From Diacronema lutheri (taxonomy: Eukaryota; Haptophyta; Pavlovophyceae; Pavlovales; Pavlovaceae), in NCBI GenBank assembly GCA_019448385.1, contig JAGTXO010000009.1, forward strand, positions 1,143,715 to 1,207,714: a DNA stretch of 64,000 nucleotides, read 5' to 3'. This document shows positions 29,043 to 39,140 of this stretch, one piece after another (position 1 is the stretch's first letter; each line of letters starts with the position of its first letter). A program made the position numbers and the translations under genes. The notes below the pieces were generated by a model. That model was not told the origin of the DNA, did no database searches, and saw only the letters and a list, made by a program, of their open reading frames with translations.

Positions 29043-32000
29043 GCGCTCACCCGCACGCTCGCCCGCGCGCTCGCCTGTGCGCTCGCCCGCGCGGCCGCGC
29101 ACGAATGGCGCCTCCTCGCCCGCGCGGCCGCGCGCGGCCGCGCGCAGCGCCGGCGGCGGCGGTGGCGCGGACGGCGACGGCGTGGACGACGATGCGGTGA
29201 GCGAGGCGACGACGGCAATCGCCGAGGCGTCGGGCGCCTTCGTCGCGTGCACGCGCGTGCTGCAGGTACGCGCGCAGGTCGCGGCGGGCACGCGCGACGC
29301 GCGCGGCGCACGCGTCCCGTCGGCTGCTGCGTGCTATGGCGCGCGCGAGCTGGGCCGCGAGGGCGCGGCGCTGCTGCTGCGCGAACTGGGCGCGGACTGC
29401 GTTGTCGTCGTCGCCGCCACCGCGCGCCTCGTCGCCGCCGTGCACGGCGCGCGCGCGCACGCATGCACCATCGCCGCGGCGCGCGCGCACGCCGTCCGGC
29501 TGTCACGTCTCTGTCCGGCGCATTTTGCGCTCGCCGAGCTGGACGAGACGGCGGGCTGCGCGCCGGCGCTCGCGCGCGTGCGCGCCGCCGTCGACGCCGG
29601 CTGGGCTGTCGACGAGGCAGCCGCGTCAGCGTCCGCGCTCGGTCGCGGCGCGCCGGGCGCGCGCGCGCCGCCATCGCCGTTGGCGGTTGTCGGCGGTGCG
29701 CGCTGGCCCGTGCTGCCGCCGCTGAGCAGCATGGCGTGCACCGCGTCGGCTGCGATGGCGGCGTTGCCGTTACCGCCGTGCACGCCTCCCGCCCTCCTCT
29801 TCCGCGCGTGCGCGTGCGGCCGCGCGCCGCGGCTCGTCGAGCTGACGAGCGAGGCGCGCGCGCGCTCCGCGCCAGCGCGCACGCCGCGCGCGGACGACGA
29901 GGTGGCCTTCGACCAGCTCGAGCAGGAGGAGCTGCTCTCGACGGGTGCGTACATCGTCGCCGTGCCCGCCGTCGACAGCGCCGACGAGACGGCCGGCGAC
30001 GGCGTGCGCGGCGATGCGCGCGCCGGGCGCGCGCGCGTGCGCGGTCGGCTTTTCGTGTGGGCGGGCGCGCACGCGCCGGCGGAGGACGAGGCGCTCGCGC
30101 GCGCGGCGGCGTGCGCGCTGCTCGCGCGCGCGGCCGATCCGGACGGCGGGGGCGTGCGGTGCGTGCTGCAGGACTATGAGCCACCGGACTTTACGATCCT
30201 CTTCCATGGCTGGAGGCCGCGCCCGCGCGATGCGGACGAGCTCGAGCGGCGCGCGAGGCAGCGCAGGCGGCGTGCCGGCCTCGCGGGCCGGCTGCTCGAC
30301 GTGCACTATTCGTCCGTCGACTGCGCGCCGGCGGCGGGTGCGCCAGCGGCTGACGCGCTCGTGGGCGAAGCGGCGGGCGAAGCGGCGGGCGAAGCGGCGG
30401 GCGGCGCAGCACACGGCGCAGCACACGGCGCGGCGGAGGGCGCGGCACACGGCAGCCATCGTGCGGCAGACGGCAGCCATCGTGCGGCAGACGGCAGCCA
30501 TCGTGCGGCAGACGGCAGCCATCGTGCGGCAGACGGCAGCCATCGTGCGGCAGACGGCAGCCATCGTGCCGACGCATGCGCGCCCTGCGGCGACGCGTGT
30601 GGCCTGGCTGGAGGCGGGTCGGGCGGCGGGTCGGCCGCGTCGGACGGCACGATCGGCTGGGGCGGGGGCGTGGCCGGCGGACCGCGCGTGCGCGCAGACG
30701 CGGGCGTCGGTATCGACGGCGGCGGCGGCATTGGCGACGGCGCGCACGGAGGCGGCGCGATCTTCTCGCACGGCGAAGTGTTCGAGCAGGTGGAGGTGGT
30801 TGGACTCGTTGCTTTTGTCTCGTCCTGCTCGATCGCTCGCGGCGTGCGCGCGGCATCTGAGCGCGTGCTGCAGCTGCTGCGCGCGCAGCGCGTGCCGTTT
30901 GCGGCCGTCGACCTCGCGACGCAGCCCGACCAGACGGCGACGCTCCGGCTTCTCCTCGCGCAGGCGGGTAAGCGCAGCGTGTGTGCGCTGCCTGCCGGCT
31001 GCGGAGGCGGAGACGGAGGCGGAGGCGGAGGCGGAGGCGGAGGCGGAGGCGGAGGCGGAGGCGGCGTTGGGCGCGGAGGCGGCTGGCGGCCTGGCGGCTC
31101 CGGCGGTGGCGGCGCACGGTGGCACGCGATCGGGCCCGGCGCGGCGCCGCACTCGCCCGGCGCGAACGGCGTGGTCGCCGCCGGTGCGGCGCGCGCGCGC
31201 GCGGGCGGCATGTTGTGCGCGTCGCTGCCCGTACCCTTCGTCTTCGCCGACGGCAGGCCGGTCGGCGGGCTGGCCGAGCTGCAAGCGGCGTGCGACCAGG
31301 ACCCGCGCAGCCTCGCCGCGGCACTCTCGACGCGCGGCTCGGCGCAGCTCGTCCGCAGGGGCGCGCTGCCATCGCTGGGGTCGCTCGCGCCCGCCGACGT
31401 GACGCACCGCGGCTGGCTGTACAAGGAGGGCTCTTGGCTGCGCACGTGGCGCTGGCGGCTCTTCGTGCTCCTCCGCTCGGGCCTGCTCGTCTACTTTCGC
31501 ACCGACCGGCCGTCCGAGGTCGCGGCGGGCTGCATCGACCTCGCGCGCTGCGAGCTACCGCGGCTGCCACGCGTCGGCTTTCACTTTGAATTGCGGCTGG
31601 GCCATGGCGGCCGCGCGTACCTGCTGCGCGCGGCGGACGGGCGCGAGCTCGCCGAGTGGGTCGCGCAAATCGGCCGCGCGATGGCCAGCTGCGCAGATGC
31701 GGCGCTGCAGGCGGACGCGGACGACGCCAACGACGCGGCGGACGACGCCGACGCGCGCGGCGCCGGCGGCGGCGCCGGCAGCGGCGCCGGCGGCGCGCGC
31801 CCGGGCCCGGCGGGCGGCGGCGGCGCGCGCGCTCCGCACGGTCCGGCGCGCGCGCGCGACGCGGCGACGCGCCGACCGGGCGTCTTCGCGTCGAGGCGCG
31901 TGCGCGACGCAGCACCGATGATCGCCTCCTTGCTCGGCAGGAGCGGCGGGCGCGCGCCGGCCGGAGGCGCGGTGGCGGGCGAGGGCGGCGAGCGAGGCGG

Positions 32001-32432
32001 CGCGGCGCAACCGGACGAGGCGTCGAACACCTTCTTCTTCCCGCTGCCCGCTGGCTATTATGCGAGCAGGGTCGGGCTCACGCCCAACCCGCGGGCCGCC
32101 GCGGCGGGCGCGCGCCCGTCTGCGCGCGCGTCGGCCGCGCAGGCGGCGGCGGCTGCGGCCGCAGAGGCGGCGGAGGCGGCGAGCGAGGTGGCCGCGGCCG
32201 CGGCCGCATCGGCGGCCGGCCCTGCCGGCGCAGACGGCGCTGGGCGCCAGCCCACCGCCGACGGCGCTCGCCTAAGCTATGACCCGCTCAACGCATCTGC
32301 GACGCCGCCTCGGCTTCTGCTCGCTACAAGGCAGCAGCCTCAGCCCCGACCCCAGCCGCAGCCCCGACCCCAGCCCCAGCCTCAGCCGTCGCAGCAGCCG
32401 CCTCCGCCACCGCCGCCACCGCCGCCACCGCC

Positions 32433-32463
<31 letters not shown>

Positions 32464-33772
32464 CCGCTTCCGCCGCCTCCGCCGCTGTCCATCGGGGAGC
32501 ACGCGCAGGCGCTACCGCACAGCGTGCAAGCGCAGGCGCATTCGCCACACCGCGCCAACAGCGCGGACGCACGCACGGGGGCCGCGCGCGCCGCCACGCC
32601 CGCCGCCGCGCCCGCCGCCGCGCCCATCGCCGCGCCGCGCGCGATCGAGCGCGCGGACGCGGCCGCCGAGCGCGCGCGGCCCCGGCACGCGAGCGGCGCA
32701 ACGGGCGACGACGCGGCGGTCGCGCGCGCGCGCGCGCGCGCGGCGGTGCGCGCGGCCGAGCGGCAACGCGTCGCGGATGCTGCTGCGCACGTGGCGGGCG
32801 GCACGCCAGCCGGGCACGTGGCGGGCGGCACGCCAGCCGGGCACGTGGCGGGCGGCACGCCAGCGGTTGGCGACGCGGACGGCGCGCGAGCGCGCGCCGT
32901 TGGCGCGACGTCGCCCTCGTCGCCCTCGTTGCCGGCCGTGCCGCGCAGCTGGGCGACAGCGCCCCCGCCCGGCTTGCTCGTCGACGCGTCTTTGCCAACG
33001 CGCGACACGAGCCCCGCAGGTGGCCGACGGCCAAAAGCGGAGCGGTTAAGCACAGCCGACGGTTTCGCGCAGCTGTGGCTCAGCTGGCACGCGGCCGTGG
33101 CGGCGGGCGCGGCCGGCGACGCGTCGCTGCTCGTGCGCGCCGCGCAGCGCCGCGCAGCGCCGCGCAGCGCCGCGCAGCGCCGCGCAGCGGGTGAACGGGG
33201 AGGGAAGAGGGGAGGGAAGGGAGAGGAGAGAGGGGAGAGGGAAGGGAGAGGGGAGGGGAGAGGGGAGGGAGAGGGGAGGGGGGAGGGGTGAAGGCCTGCC
33301 GGCGCCAGCGCCTGGCCTCGGGCGCCGGCGCCAGCGCGCCTGGTCTACGCTCACCGCCCACCTCCGCCCACCTCCCTCCTCACCCCACTTGCCGCGCACG
33401 CAGGAGGCGGACGCGTCCGCCAGCGGCGCGCGGGGCGCATCGCCGCCGCACGGCGCGCGCCGCTTCGTGCTGCTCGCCCCGAACGACTGCCGCATGTCCG
33501 AGCGGGTGGCGCGCACGTTCGCGAGCGCATCGCCCCAGCTGCAGGCGCGGTGGATGCGCGCGCACGCGTGCGCGCTCAAGAGCGGCGTGCCCCTGCCGCT
33601 CGACGCCGTCGCGCTCGCCGCGGCGGAGCTGCGCACGCTGGCGGGCGCGGCGGTGGTCGTTGAGGGGAGGAGCGTGCGCGTGGGGGCGTCTGGCGTGGTG
33701 CAGTGGAGTGGGGTGTATGCGCTCGGAGACCTGTGCGCGGTCGTCGTCATCTCCGAGCTCCTGGTGCACTGA
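24544..33772 (+). CDS. Giant gelsolin/villin-repeat protein with glutaredoxin-like (SH3BGR-type) and PH domains
   Basis: Exons 24544-28317, 28543-33132 and 33404-33772 give about 2,910 residues. Gelsolin-like repeats show RLYLWLGSRAPADKAGSAA, AVFLWLGGMARLADKAAAL, DVFVWAGSGACGYTRWAAT...FQSKWDGW, VFFSGSCYMCLHTL...VLYFWKGADAS and RLFVWAGAHAPAEDEALARAAA...LQDYEPPDFTILFHGW. After these comes VVGLVAFVSSCSIARGVRAASERVLQLLRAQRVPFAAVDLATQ...LPVPFVFADGRPVGGLAELQAACDQDP, which fits an SH3BGR/glutaredoxin-like fold without the CxxC. Then comes a PH domain, HRGWLYKEGSWLRTWRWRLFVLLRSGLLVYFRTD...REAAEWV-like end. Gelsolin repeats bind actin with Ca2+, and PH domains bind phosphoinositides. A cortical actin-membrane role is inference. 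Many Gly/Pro/Ala stretches could hide further in-frame introns. Confidence 0.78.
27590..27800 (+). repeat. 18-bp coding tandem repeat (EPTSHA)
   Basis: Twelve perfect copies of an 18-bp unit, GAGCCGACGAGCCATGCC, encode Glu-Pro-Thr-Ser-His-Ala in the gelsolin-repeat protein. Confidence 0.95.
30440..30575 (+). repeat. 21-bp coding tandem repeat (SHRAADG)
   Basis: Six near-perfect copies of a 21-bp unit encode SHRAADG just before the glutaredoxin-like part of the gelsolin-repeat protein. A 27-bp unit (HVAGGTPAG, three copies) lies at about 32790-32865. Confidence 0.9.
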
Positions 33773-34178
33773 CATGCACTGGCACGCACGGGCATTGCAC
33801 GCTTGCAGTGACGTTTTGAGACGTTGAGGTGACCATGGAGGATTGGATCGCATGCCCGTGGTCGCCGGTTGGGCGTCGCGTGACGTTGTGTGCGCGTTGC
33901 TTGCGCTGCGCTGTCCGCGTTGGGGACGCCCTCGGCCGTGCTTCGCGTGGCCCCCGCAGTGAACTGGTCGTCGCCACCTGCCAAGTCTTGCCTGGCGCCT
34001 TTTTTCCAAACGGGGGGTCCTTGGACGCGGACGGATCGCCACGACGTGGGGCGACGCGAAAGTCCGCGCGCACGCCCTCATTGATTCGCGCCCTTCTCAA
34101 CCGCGGCATCACCGCGAGCCTATCAGTACGCGCGTCCGCGCCGGCCCCTCCGCGCCGCGCGCTTCGCCACGCGCTTCT
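33773..34178. other. 406-bp interval without a supported gene
   Basis: Holds the gelsolin-gene 3' end and probably the Rab promoter and leader. The Rab frame is open back to 33829, but the sequence upstream of the GTPase shows no family resemblance. Confidence 0.45.
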
Positions 34179-34941
34179 ATGCGCGCCGCGCTCCGCGCTT
34201 CGCGACGATACAGCCGCGCGCGCGCCGGCGCGCCGCTCGGCAGTGGCGTACGACTACAGCGCAAAGTGCGTCATCCTGGGCGACACGGGCGTGGGTAAGT
34301 CGAGCCTCCTCCTCGCCTTGACCGATCCGGGCCGCTTCTCCTCCTCGCATGACGTGACGATCGGCGTCGAGTTTGGCGCCAAAAACGTCAGCTGCGAGGG
34401 CGGACAGGTGATCAAGCTGCAGATCTGGGACACGGCGGGGCAGGAGGCCTTCCGCTCGATCGTGCGCACCTACTACCGCGCCACCGCCGCCGCGCTCGTC
34501 GTCTTTGACGTCGGGCGGCGCGCGTCGCTTGCGTCGGTTGACTCGTGGCTGCGCGACCTGCGCGAGCATTGCGCGGTGCCGGCGGTGCGCGTGCTGCTCG
34601 TGGGCAACAAGTGCGACCTCGACGAGTCGCGCCGCGAGGTGAGCACCGACGAGGCGGCTGCCTTTGCCGCCGAGCGCGGGCTCGAATTTGTTGAAACTTC
34701 AGCGCGCACCGGACGCAATGTCGCCGCGGCCTTCAAGGGCGTCGCGCAGACGGTGGTGGACGACGTGCTCGCCGGCCGCCTCGACCCGCTTGCCACGCCC
34801 TCGCAGGGCGTCAAACTTGGCCACTCGGTCGCCGCCGCAGCCTCGCGCCGGCGCGCGGACGACGACAACTTGCGGCTCGGCCAGCGCTCTGCGGCGTCGC
34901 GCGCCGTCACGCCCAATGGCGGGTGCTGTGTCGTCAGCTGA
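34179..34941 (+). CDS. Rab2-like small GTPase
   Basis: The conserved body begins at 34244 with AYDYSAKCVILGDTGVGKSSLL (P-loop). It continues TIGVEFGAKNV (switch I), IKLQIWDTAGQEAFRSIVRTYYRATAAAL (switch II), LLVGNKCDLD and FVETSARTGRNV. It ends GGCCVVS, a CCxxx prenylation site. Rab2 works in ER-Golgi and vesicle traffic, and the AYDY / GVEFGA / AFRSI pattern favours Rab2 over Rab4/14. The N-terminus is unresolved: Rab2 proteins begin MSYDY, and the sequence before 34244 ends GGCAG, a good acceptor. A short first exon carrying the Met is likely; ATG at 34179 with a GC donor and 61-nt intron would work. Otherwise the frame opens at 33835 with a 136-residue unconserved extension. Confidence 0.88.
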
Positions 34942-35018
34942 GGGCAGGCGAGCCGCGCGAGCCTGCTCTTGACGGGGGTTGTGTGCCGACTGTTGCCGCG
35001 GACTGTCAGTCAACACTC

Positions 35019-35040
35019 GAAAAAAAAAAAAAAAAAAAAG
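35019..35040 (+). repeat. Poly(A) tract of about 20 A
   Basis: Lies 80 bp after the Rab stop codon and 40 bp before the CEP19-like start. It is unusual in such GC-rich DNA. It could be a retroposition scar or a promoter poly(dA:dT) tract. Confidence 0.9.
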
Positions 35041-35078
35041 TCGTTCGGAACTCCGAAGCACGTTTTGGCGCGCACGGC

Positions 35079-35714
35079 ATGGCGGGCTCGAGCGTCGGGC
35101 TGACGCCGAGAAAATTTGGGCTGACCTTCTCGCCGCCGTCGCTCACGGTGACGTACACGGCGAACGAGCGGAAGACGCGCAGGCGCAACATCCCCGTGCG
35201 CAATCTCTCCGCCAAATCAGACGCGACTGCCGTCGCCGCGCAGCTCGCGACCGCGCACGCCGACCTGCTCAGCAGGGTGCAGCCCGCGCAGCTCGAAAGC
35301 CTGGTGAGGCGCCTGGTGGAGGCGGTGGCCAAGCGCGACGCCGCGAGCGCCGCCTGGAGCGCGTCCTGCGAGGCCAGCAGCGCGAGCGCGCATCCAGCGG
35401 CCGGCGCGCTCGGCACGGCGGGCGCTCCGGGCGCCGGCCGTCCGGCCGGAGGCGCGGCCGTTGGTGGGAGCGAGAACTTGAACGCGCTGGATGACGCGGC
35501 GCTCGCGGTCGTCAAGGCGGAGATGGACGTCGGCTTCAGCGCCTCGCGCCTCCGGCCAGGCGACCCGGGCTACGTGTACGACAAGCGCGTCGAATTCGCG
35601 CCGCCGCACGAGCGCTCCGAGTGGGACGACGAGCTCGAGGACTTCTCGTCGTCGGAGGAGGACGACCTGTTCGGCAAGCGTGGGAAAGACGGCTCGGATG
35701 GCCTGCTGCCGTGA
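35079..35714 (+). CDS. CEP19: CEP19-like centrosomal/basal-body protein
   Basis: Single exon of 211 residues. The order of blocks follows animal CEP19: KFGLTFSPPSLTVTYTANERKTRRRNIPVRNLSAKSD, then LLSRVQPAQLESLVRRLVEAV, then LNALDDAALAVVKAEMDVGF, then PGYVYDKRVEFAPPHERSEWDDELEDF. CEP19 sits at the mother centriole/basal body and recruits RABL2-IFT complexes to start cilia. Residues about 105-150 are an Ala/Gly-rich insertion absent from animal proteins, and the acidic tail SSSEEDD is extra. It implies a flagellated cell. The start is the first ATG after the upstream A-tract. Confidence 0.85.
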   Translation: MAGSSVGLTPRKFGLTFSPPSLTVTYTANERKTRRRNIPVRNLSAKSDATAVAAQLATAHADLLSRVQPAQLESLVRRLVEAVAKRDAASAAWSASCEASSASAHPAAGALGTAGAPGAGRPAGGAAVGGSENLNALDDAALAVVKAEMDVGFSASRLRPGDPGYVYDKRVEFAPPHERSEWDDELEDFSSSEEDDLFGKRGKDGSDGLLP

Positions 35715-35930
35715 AAGTGCCCGTGCCTGTCAATCTTATTTATTTTTTTGATGAAAATTAGGGTGGTTCGGGTGGAGCATCGCGCTCGTCTGCTGGCACG
35801 CCTTGCGGTGGCGCGACGGTAGCGACGCTTCAGCGCGCAGGCGGGCGCCGTCAACGCGCTGCTCGACTCGCGCCCTCCCCCCAGCTGGGACGCGTGCGCG
35901 CATGCGCGCGTGCGCGCATTCGCGCGCGCG

Positions 35931-36227
35931 TCACGTGGCGGCGCCCATTGCGCGGGCAAAGACGCTCGAGTTCACGGCGTGCGGCACGTTGAGCGCGACG
36001 CGCACCTCCTCCGGTGGGTTGAGCCCAAGCGCTCGTGCGCGCTCCCATCGGTCGGCGCGCGATAAGCCGACGGAGGGACCGAACGTGCTGTCGAGGTCAA
36101 AGGCGGCGAGGACCTTCTCGGCCTGCGCCGCGCTCATCGGCGGTATCGTGTGCTGCGCGGGCGCATCCTTGCCGGCCAGCGCAACCGACGCACCCTTGCT
36201 CTGCTTGAAGGCGAGCGTCTCGGGCAT
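35931..36227 (-). CDS. POLD4: DNA polymerase delta subunit 4-like (p12)
   Basis: 98 residues from MPETLAFKQSKG. The C-terminal half, LAAFDLDSTFGPSVGLSRADRWERARALGLNPPEEVRVAL, matches the POLD4 signature (FDL..FGPC.Gi.R..RW.RA..LGL.PP.EV). The N-terminal KQSKGA...KDAPAQ is short and basic, as in p12, whose N-terminus binds PCNA. POLD4 stabilises Pol delta for replication and repair. The frame is open upstream to 36434, but that part reads like leader sequence. The gene lies in tandem after NF-YA with about 210 bp between. Confidence 0.82.
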   Translation of the reverse strand: MPETLAFKQSKGASVALAGKDAPAQHTIPPMSAAQAEKVLAAFDLDSTFGPSVGLSRADRWERARALGLNPPEEVRVALNVPHAVNSSVFARAMGAAT

Positions 36228-36437
36228 CGTGCGCGCTTGAGCTTCGTTCGCCAAGCAGCGCGGGCGGGCGTCAGGGCGCAGGCGTTTCGCTTTTTCACTG
36301 TTCTCAAGATTGAATTTTCGCCTGGCTACTGGACGTTCACTCACATTATTATTTGCAGCGCTGACGATGCCGACCCAGCTGTGCCGACCGCTGCAGTCAG
36401 CGCTCACGCAGATGATGGCCTGCACGCATCGCACTCG

Positions 36438-37786
36438 TCAGACTTGGCCGACATCATCGTCCGCGTCGTGCTCGTCGTCGTCCTCGCCCGCCTCGGGGTC
36501 GTCGTCGTCGCCCGGGCCGGCGCGCTGCTCGTCGCTGTGCGCGCGCACGTGGCTGCCCGCACCCGCAGCCCGCCGCGCGTCGTCCGCCTCGCCCGGCGCC
36601 TCGGCCGGCGGCCGCTCGGCCGCGTCGTCGTGCGCGCCGGCGGGCACGGCAGTGCCCTGCTCGTCCGCGGCCCCCTCGGACGGCGCGGCGGCGGCGGCCG
36701 GCCCCTTCTCGGCCGCCGCGGCCGCCATCGCCGACGCCGTGAGGAACCGCCCGCCCGCGCCGCGCACGCGCCGCAGGGCGTGCTTGTGCCTTGACTCGTG
36801 CAAATAGCTGCGGCGGCCCGAGGAGCCGCCGCGCTCGTGGTCGAGCTTTGCGCGCGCGGCGCGCCGTTTGAGGATGCGGTGGTACTGCTTGGCGTTCACG
36901 TAGACGGGCGCATCCTCCAGCCCGCCGCCGCCGAGGCCACTCGCTCCGGCGGACGCGCCGCCGTCCGCGGGCAGCTGCACGCGGCCTGCGCCCGATTGCT
37001 GCTGCTGGAGCAAACCATTGGGCTGCACGCCAAAGCCGCTCGATACGCCACCGCCGCTCGGCCCGCCGCCATACCCGTTGCCGTAACCGCTGCCTGTCAA
37101 CTGCTGAGCCGGCGCGAGGCCGCCCATCCCGCCCATCCCGCCGCCCATCCCGCTCATCCCGCCCATGCCCTGCGCACGGCGCGCGCAACGCGCGGGCGGC
37201 GCGTGAGCGGCGCGGCGTGTGAGCGGTGCGATGTGGCACGCACGCGGCGAGGGCAGCGAGGAGCGGCGGTGCGGCGAGGCGCTGCGCGCACGAGCGTGGC
37301 GCTCAGCGAGGGGCCGAGCATCGCGCTGTATTGGTCGAGGAGCATACGGCTCTTGGCGGGATCAGCAAGCAGCGATTGCACGTCGAGCGCCGGCGGCGCG
37401 CCCATCCCGTGCTGCGCCTGCTGCTGCGCGTGCGCGAGGAGCAGCGCTGACGCCTGCGCGGCGGCCGCGTGCTCGGCGCCGCCATCGTGCGCGCCGAGGA
37501 GCTGCTGGGCCTGGCCGTCGGCGCCACCGTCGGCCGCGTGGTTCATCTGCTGCAGCTGCTGCATCTGCTGCATCTGCGTCATCTGCTGCTGCAGCATCTG
37601 CAGCTGGTGCAGCTGCCCCTGCAGCTGCTGCTGCAGCGCGTTGCTCCCGCCCTCGAGCGTGCCGCACGACGGATAGTGGCCGCATGCGTTGGCCGACGAC
37701 TGGAACGCGCCGCAGGCCGACGACGGGTCAAAGCCCTGCCCGCCGCCGACGTGCGCGCCCGCGTGCGGTGGCGCCCCGCCGAGCAT
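36438..37786 (-). CDS. NFYA: Nuclear transcription factor Y subunit A (CCAAT-binding)
   Basis: Exons 37786-37292 and 37169-36438 give 408 residues. The core [25 protein letters not shown] (NF-YB/NF-YC contact helix) is followed by [26 protein letters not shown] (CCAAT DNA-contact helix and loop). The linker between them has GGSSG in place of the usual charged residues. The N-terminal exon is Gln/Met-rich ([30 protein letters not shown]), as in NF-YA activation domains. The start of exon 2 is a GMGGM repeat, and the C-terminus is acidic. The donor is CTC|GTGCGC, the acceptor GCGCAG, and the intron 122 nt. Confidence 0.92.
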
Positions 37787-37930
37787 CAGCGGCCCGACCT
37801 CTCCCCCCCAAACCCTTTTGGCCCTTGGGAATTCGACCTGTGTTCAAAGGGCTTGCGCCCCCGCCGTTCTTAAAAAAGGCCCCGTGGCCGGCACGAGGGC
37901 GCCAAGGGGTGGCTCGCGCGTTCAGGAGCC
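37787..37930. promoter_or_regulatory. 144-bp divergent spacer (NF-YA / UTP6)
   Basis: Separates the two divergent start codons. It carries AT-richer patches (CCCTTTTGGCCCTTGGGAAT and TTCTTAAAAAAGG) in GC-rich surroundings. A bidirectional promoter is inferred from spacing. Confidence 0.4.
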
Positions 37931-39109
37931 ATGGCCGAGCGCGTGCGCCAGCTGATGGAGGAGATGGTGCCGGAGGTCGAGGAGTACCGACGGCGTGGCC
38001 TCTTCTCCGACGCCGAAGTCCGCGCGCTCCTCAAGCGCCGCGAGCGCTTCGAGCTTTTGTGCCACGGCCGGATGGCTGCGCGCGCCGATTTCCTCGCGTA
38101 CGCGCAGCACGAGCTTCGGCTGCACGCGCTGCATGCGCTGCGCAAGAAGCGGCTGGGCGTGCACAAAAGGGGCACCGCCGATGCCGCGCGCGTCCGCCGC
38201 ATCCACTTCATCCTCGAGCGCGCGTGCCGCAAGTGGAAGGGCGACCTTCAGCTCTGGCTCACGTGGGCCTCCGTCTGCGAGCGCACGCGCTCGCCGGCGC
38301 GGCTGCAGCGCGTGCTCGCGCGTGCGCTGCAGCTGCATCCGCGCGAGCCCGACCTCTGGGCGCGCGCCGCCGCGTGGGAGTGGGAGCAGCGCGGTTCTGC
38401 GACCAATGCGCGCGCGCTGCTGCAGCGCGGCCTTCGGCTGCTCGGCGACAGGTCGGCATCGCTGTGGGAAGCGTACGCGCGCTTCGAGCTCTCGTTCCGC
38501 ACGCAGCTGCTGCGGCGCCGGCGCGCGCTTGGGCTCACTGGTGGCAGCGACGGATCTGGCGCAGCTGGCGAGGCTGATGACGGCGACGGCGACGACGGCG
38601 ACGGCGACGGCGGCGCGGACGGCGGTTCGGACGGCGGCCTCGATGCGGTCGCACTCATCACCTTCCAGGCGGCGCTCGATGCGGCGCCTGCGGACGCGGC
38701 GTCACACGAGGACGCGCAGCTGCGCGATGCGGCCGCCGCCGCCGCCATCCGCTCGGCCGCGCTGGGTGCGACCCTCCTGCGCCTCGCGGCCGCGCAGCCG
38801 CGTGCCGCGCGGCTCGTGCGCACGATGGCCGCCGAGCTGCGCACGCGCGCGGCGGCGCAGCCGGCCGCGTCGCTCGCGCTCGCGACGCTGCCGCTCGACG
38901 CGGCACTCGCGCGCGCGCGCCGCCAGCTGCTCGCGCGGCGCAAACGCGCCGCGGCCGCGCGCGGCGCGGCGGGTGCGGGCGCGGGCACGGGCACGGCCGA
39001 GGGCGCGGGCGACGACGACGGCGACGGCGACGGCGTCGACGACGGTGGCGACGACGGTGGCGACGACGATTGCGGCGATGAGCCGGGCGCGCGCGCGCTC
39101 GGCGGCTTG

Positions 39110-39140
<31 letters not shown>

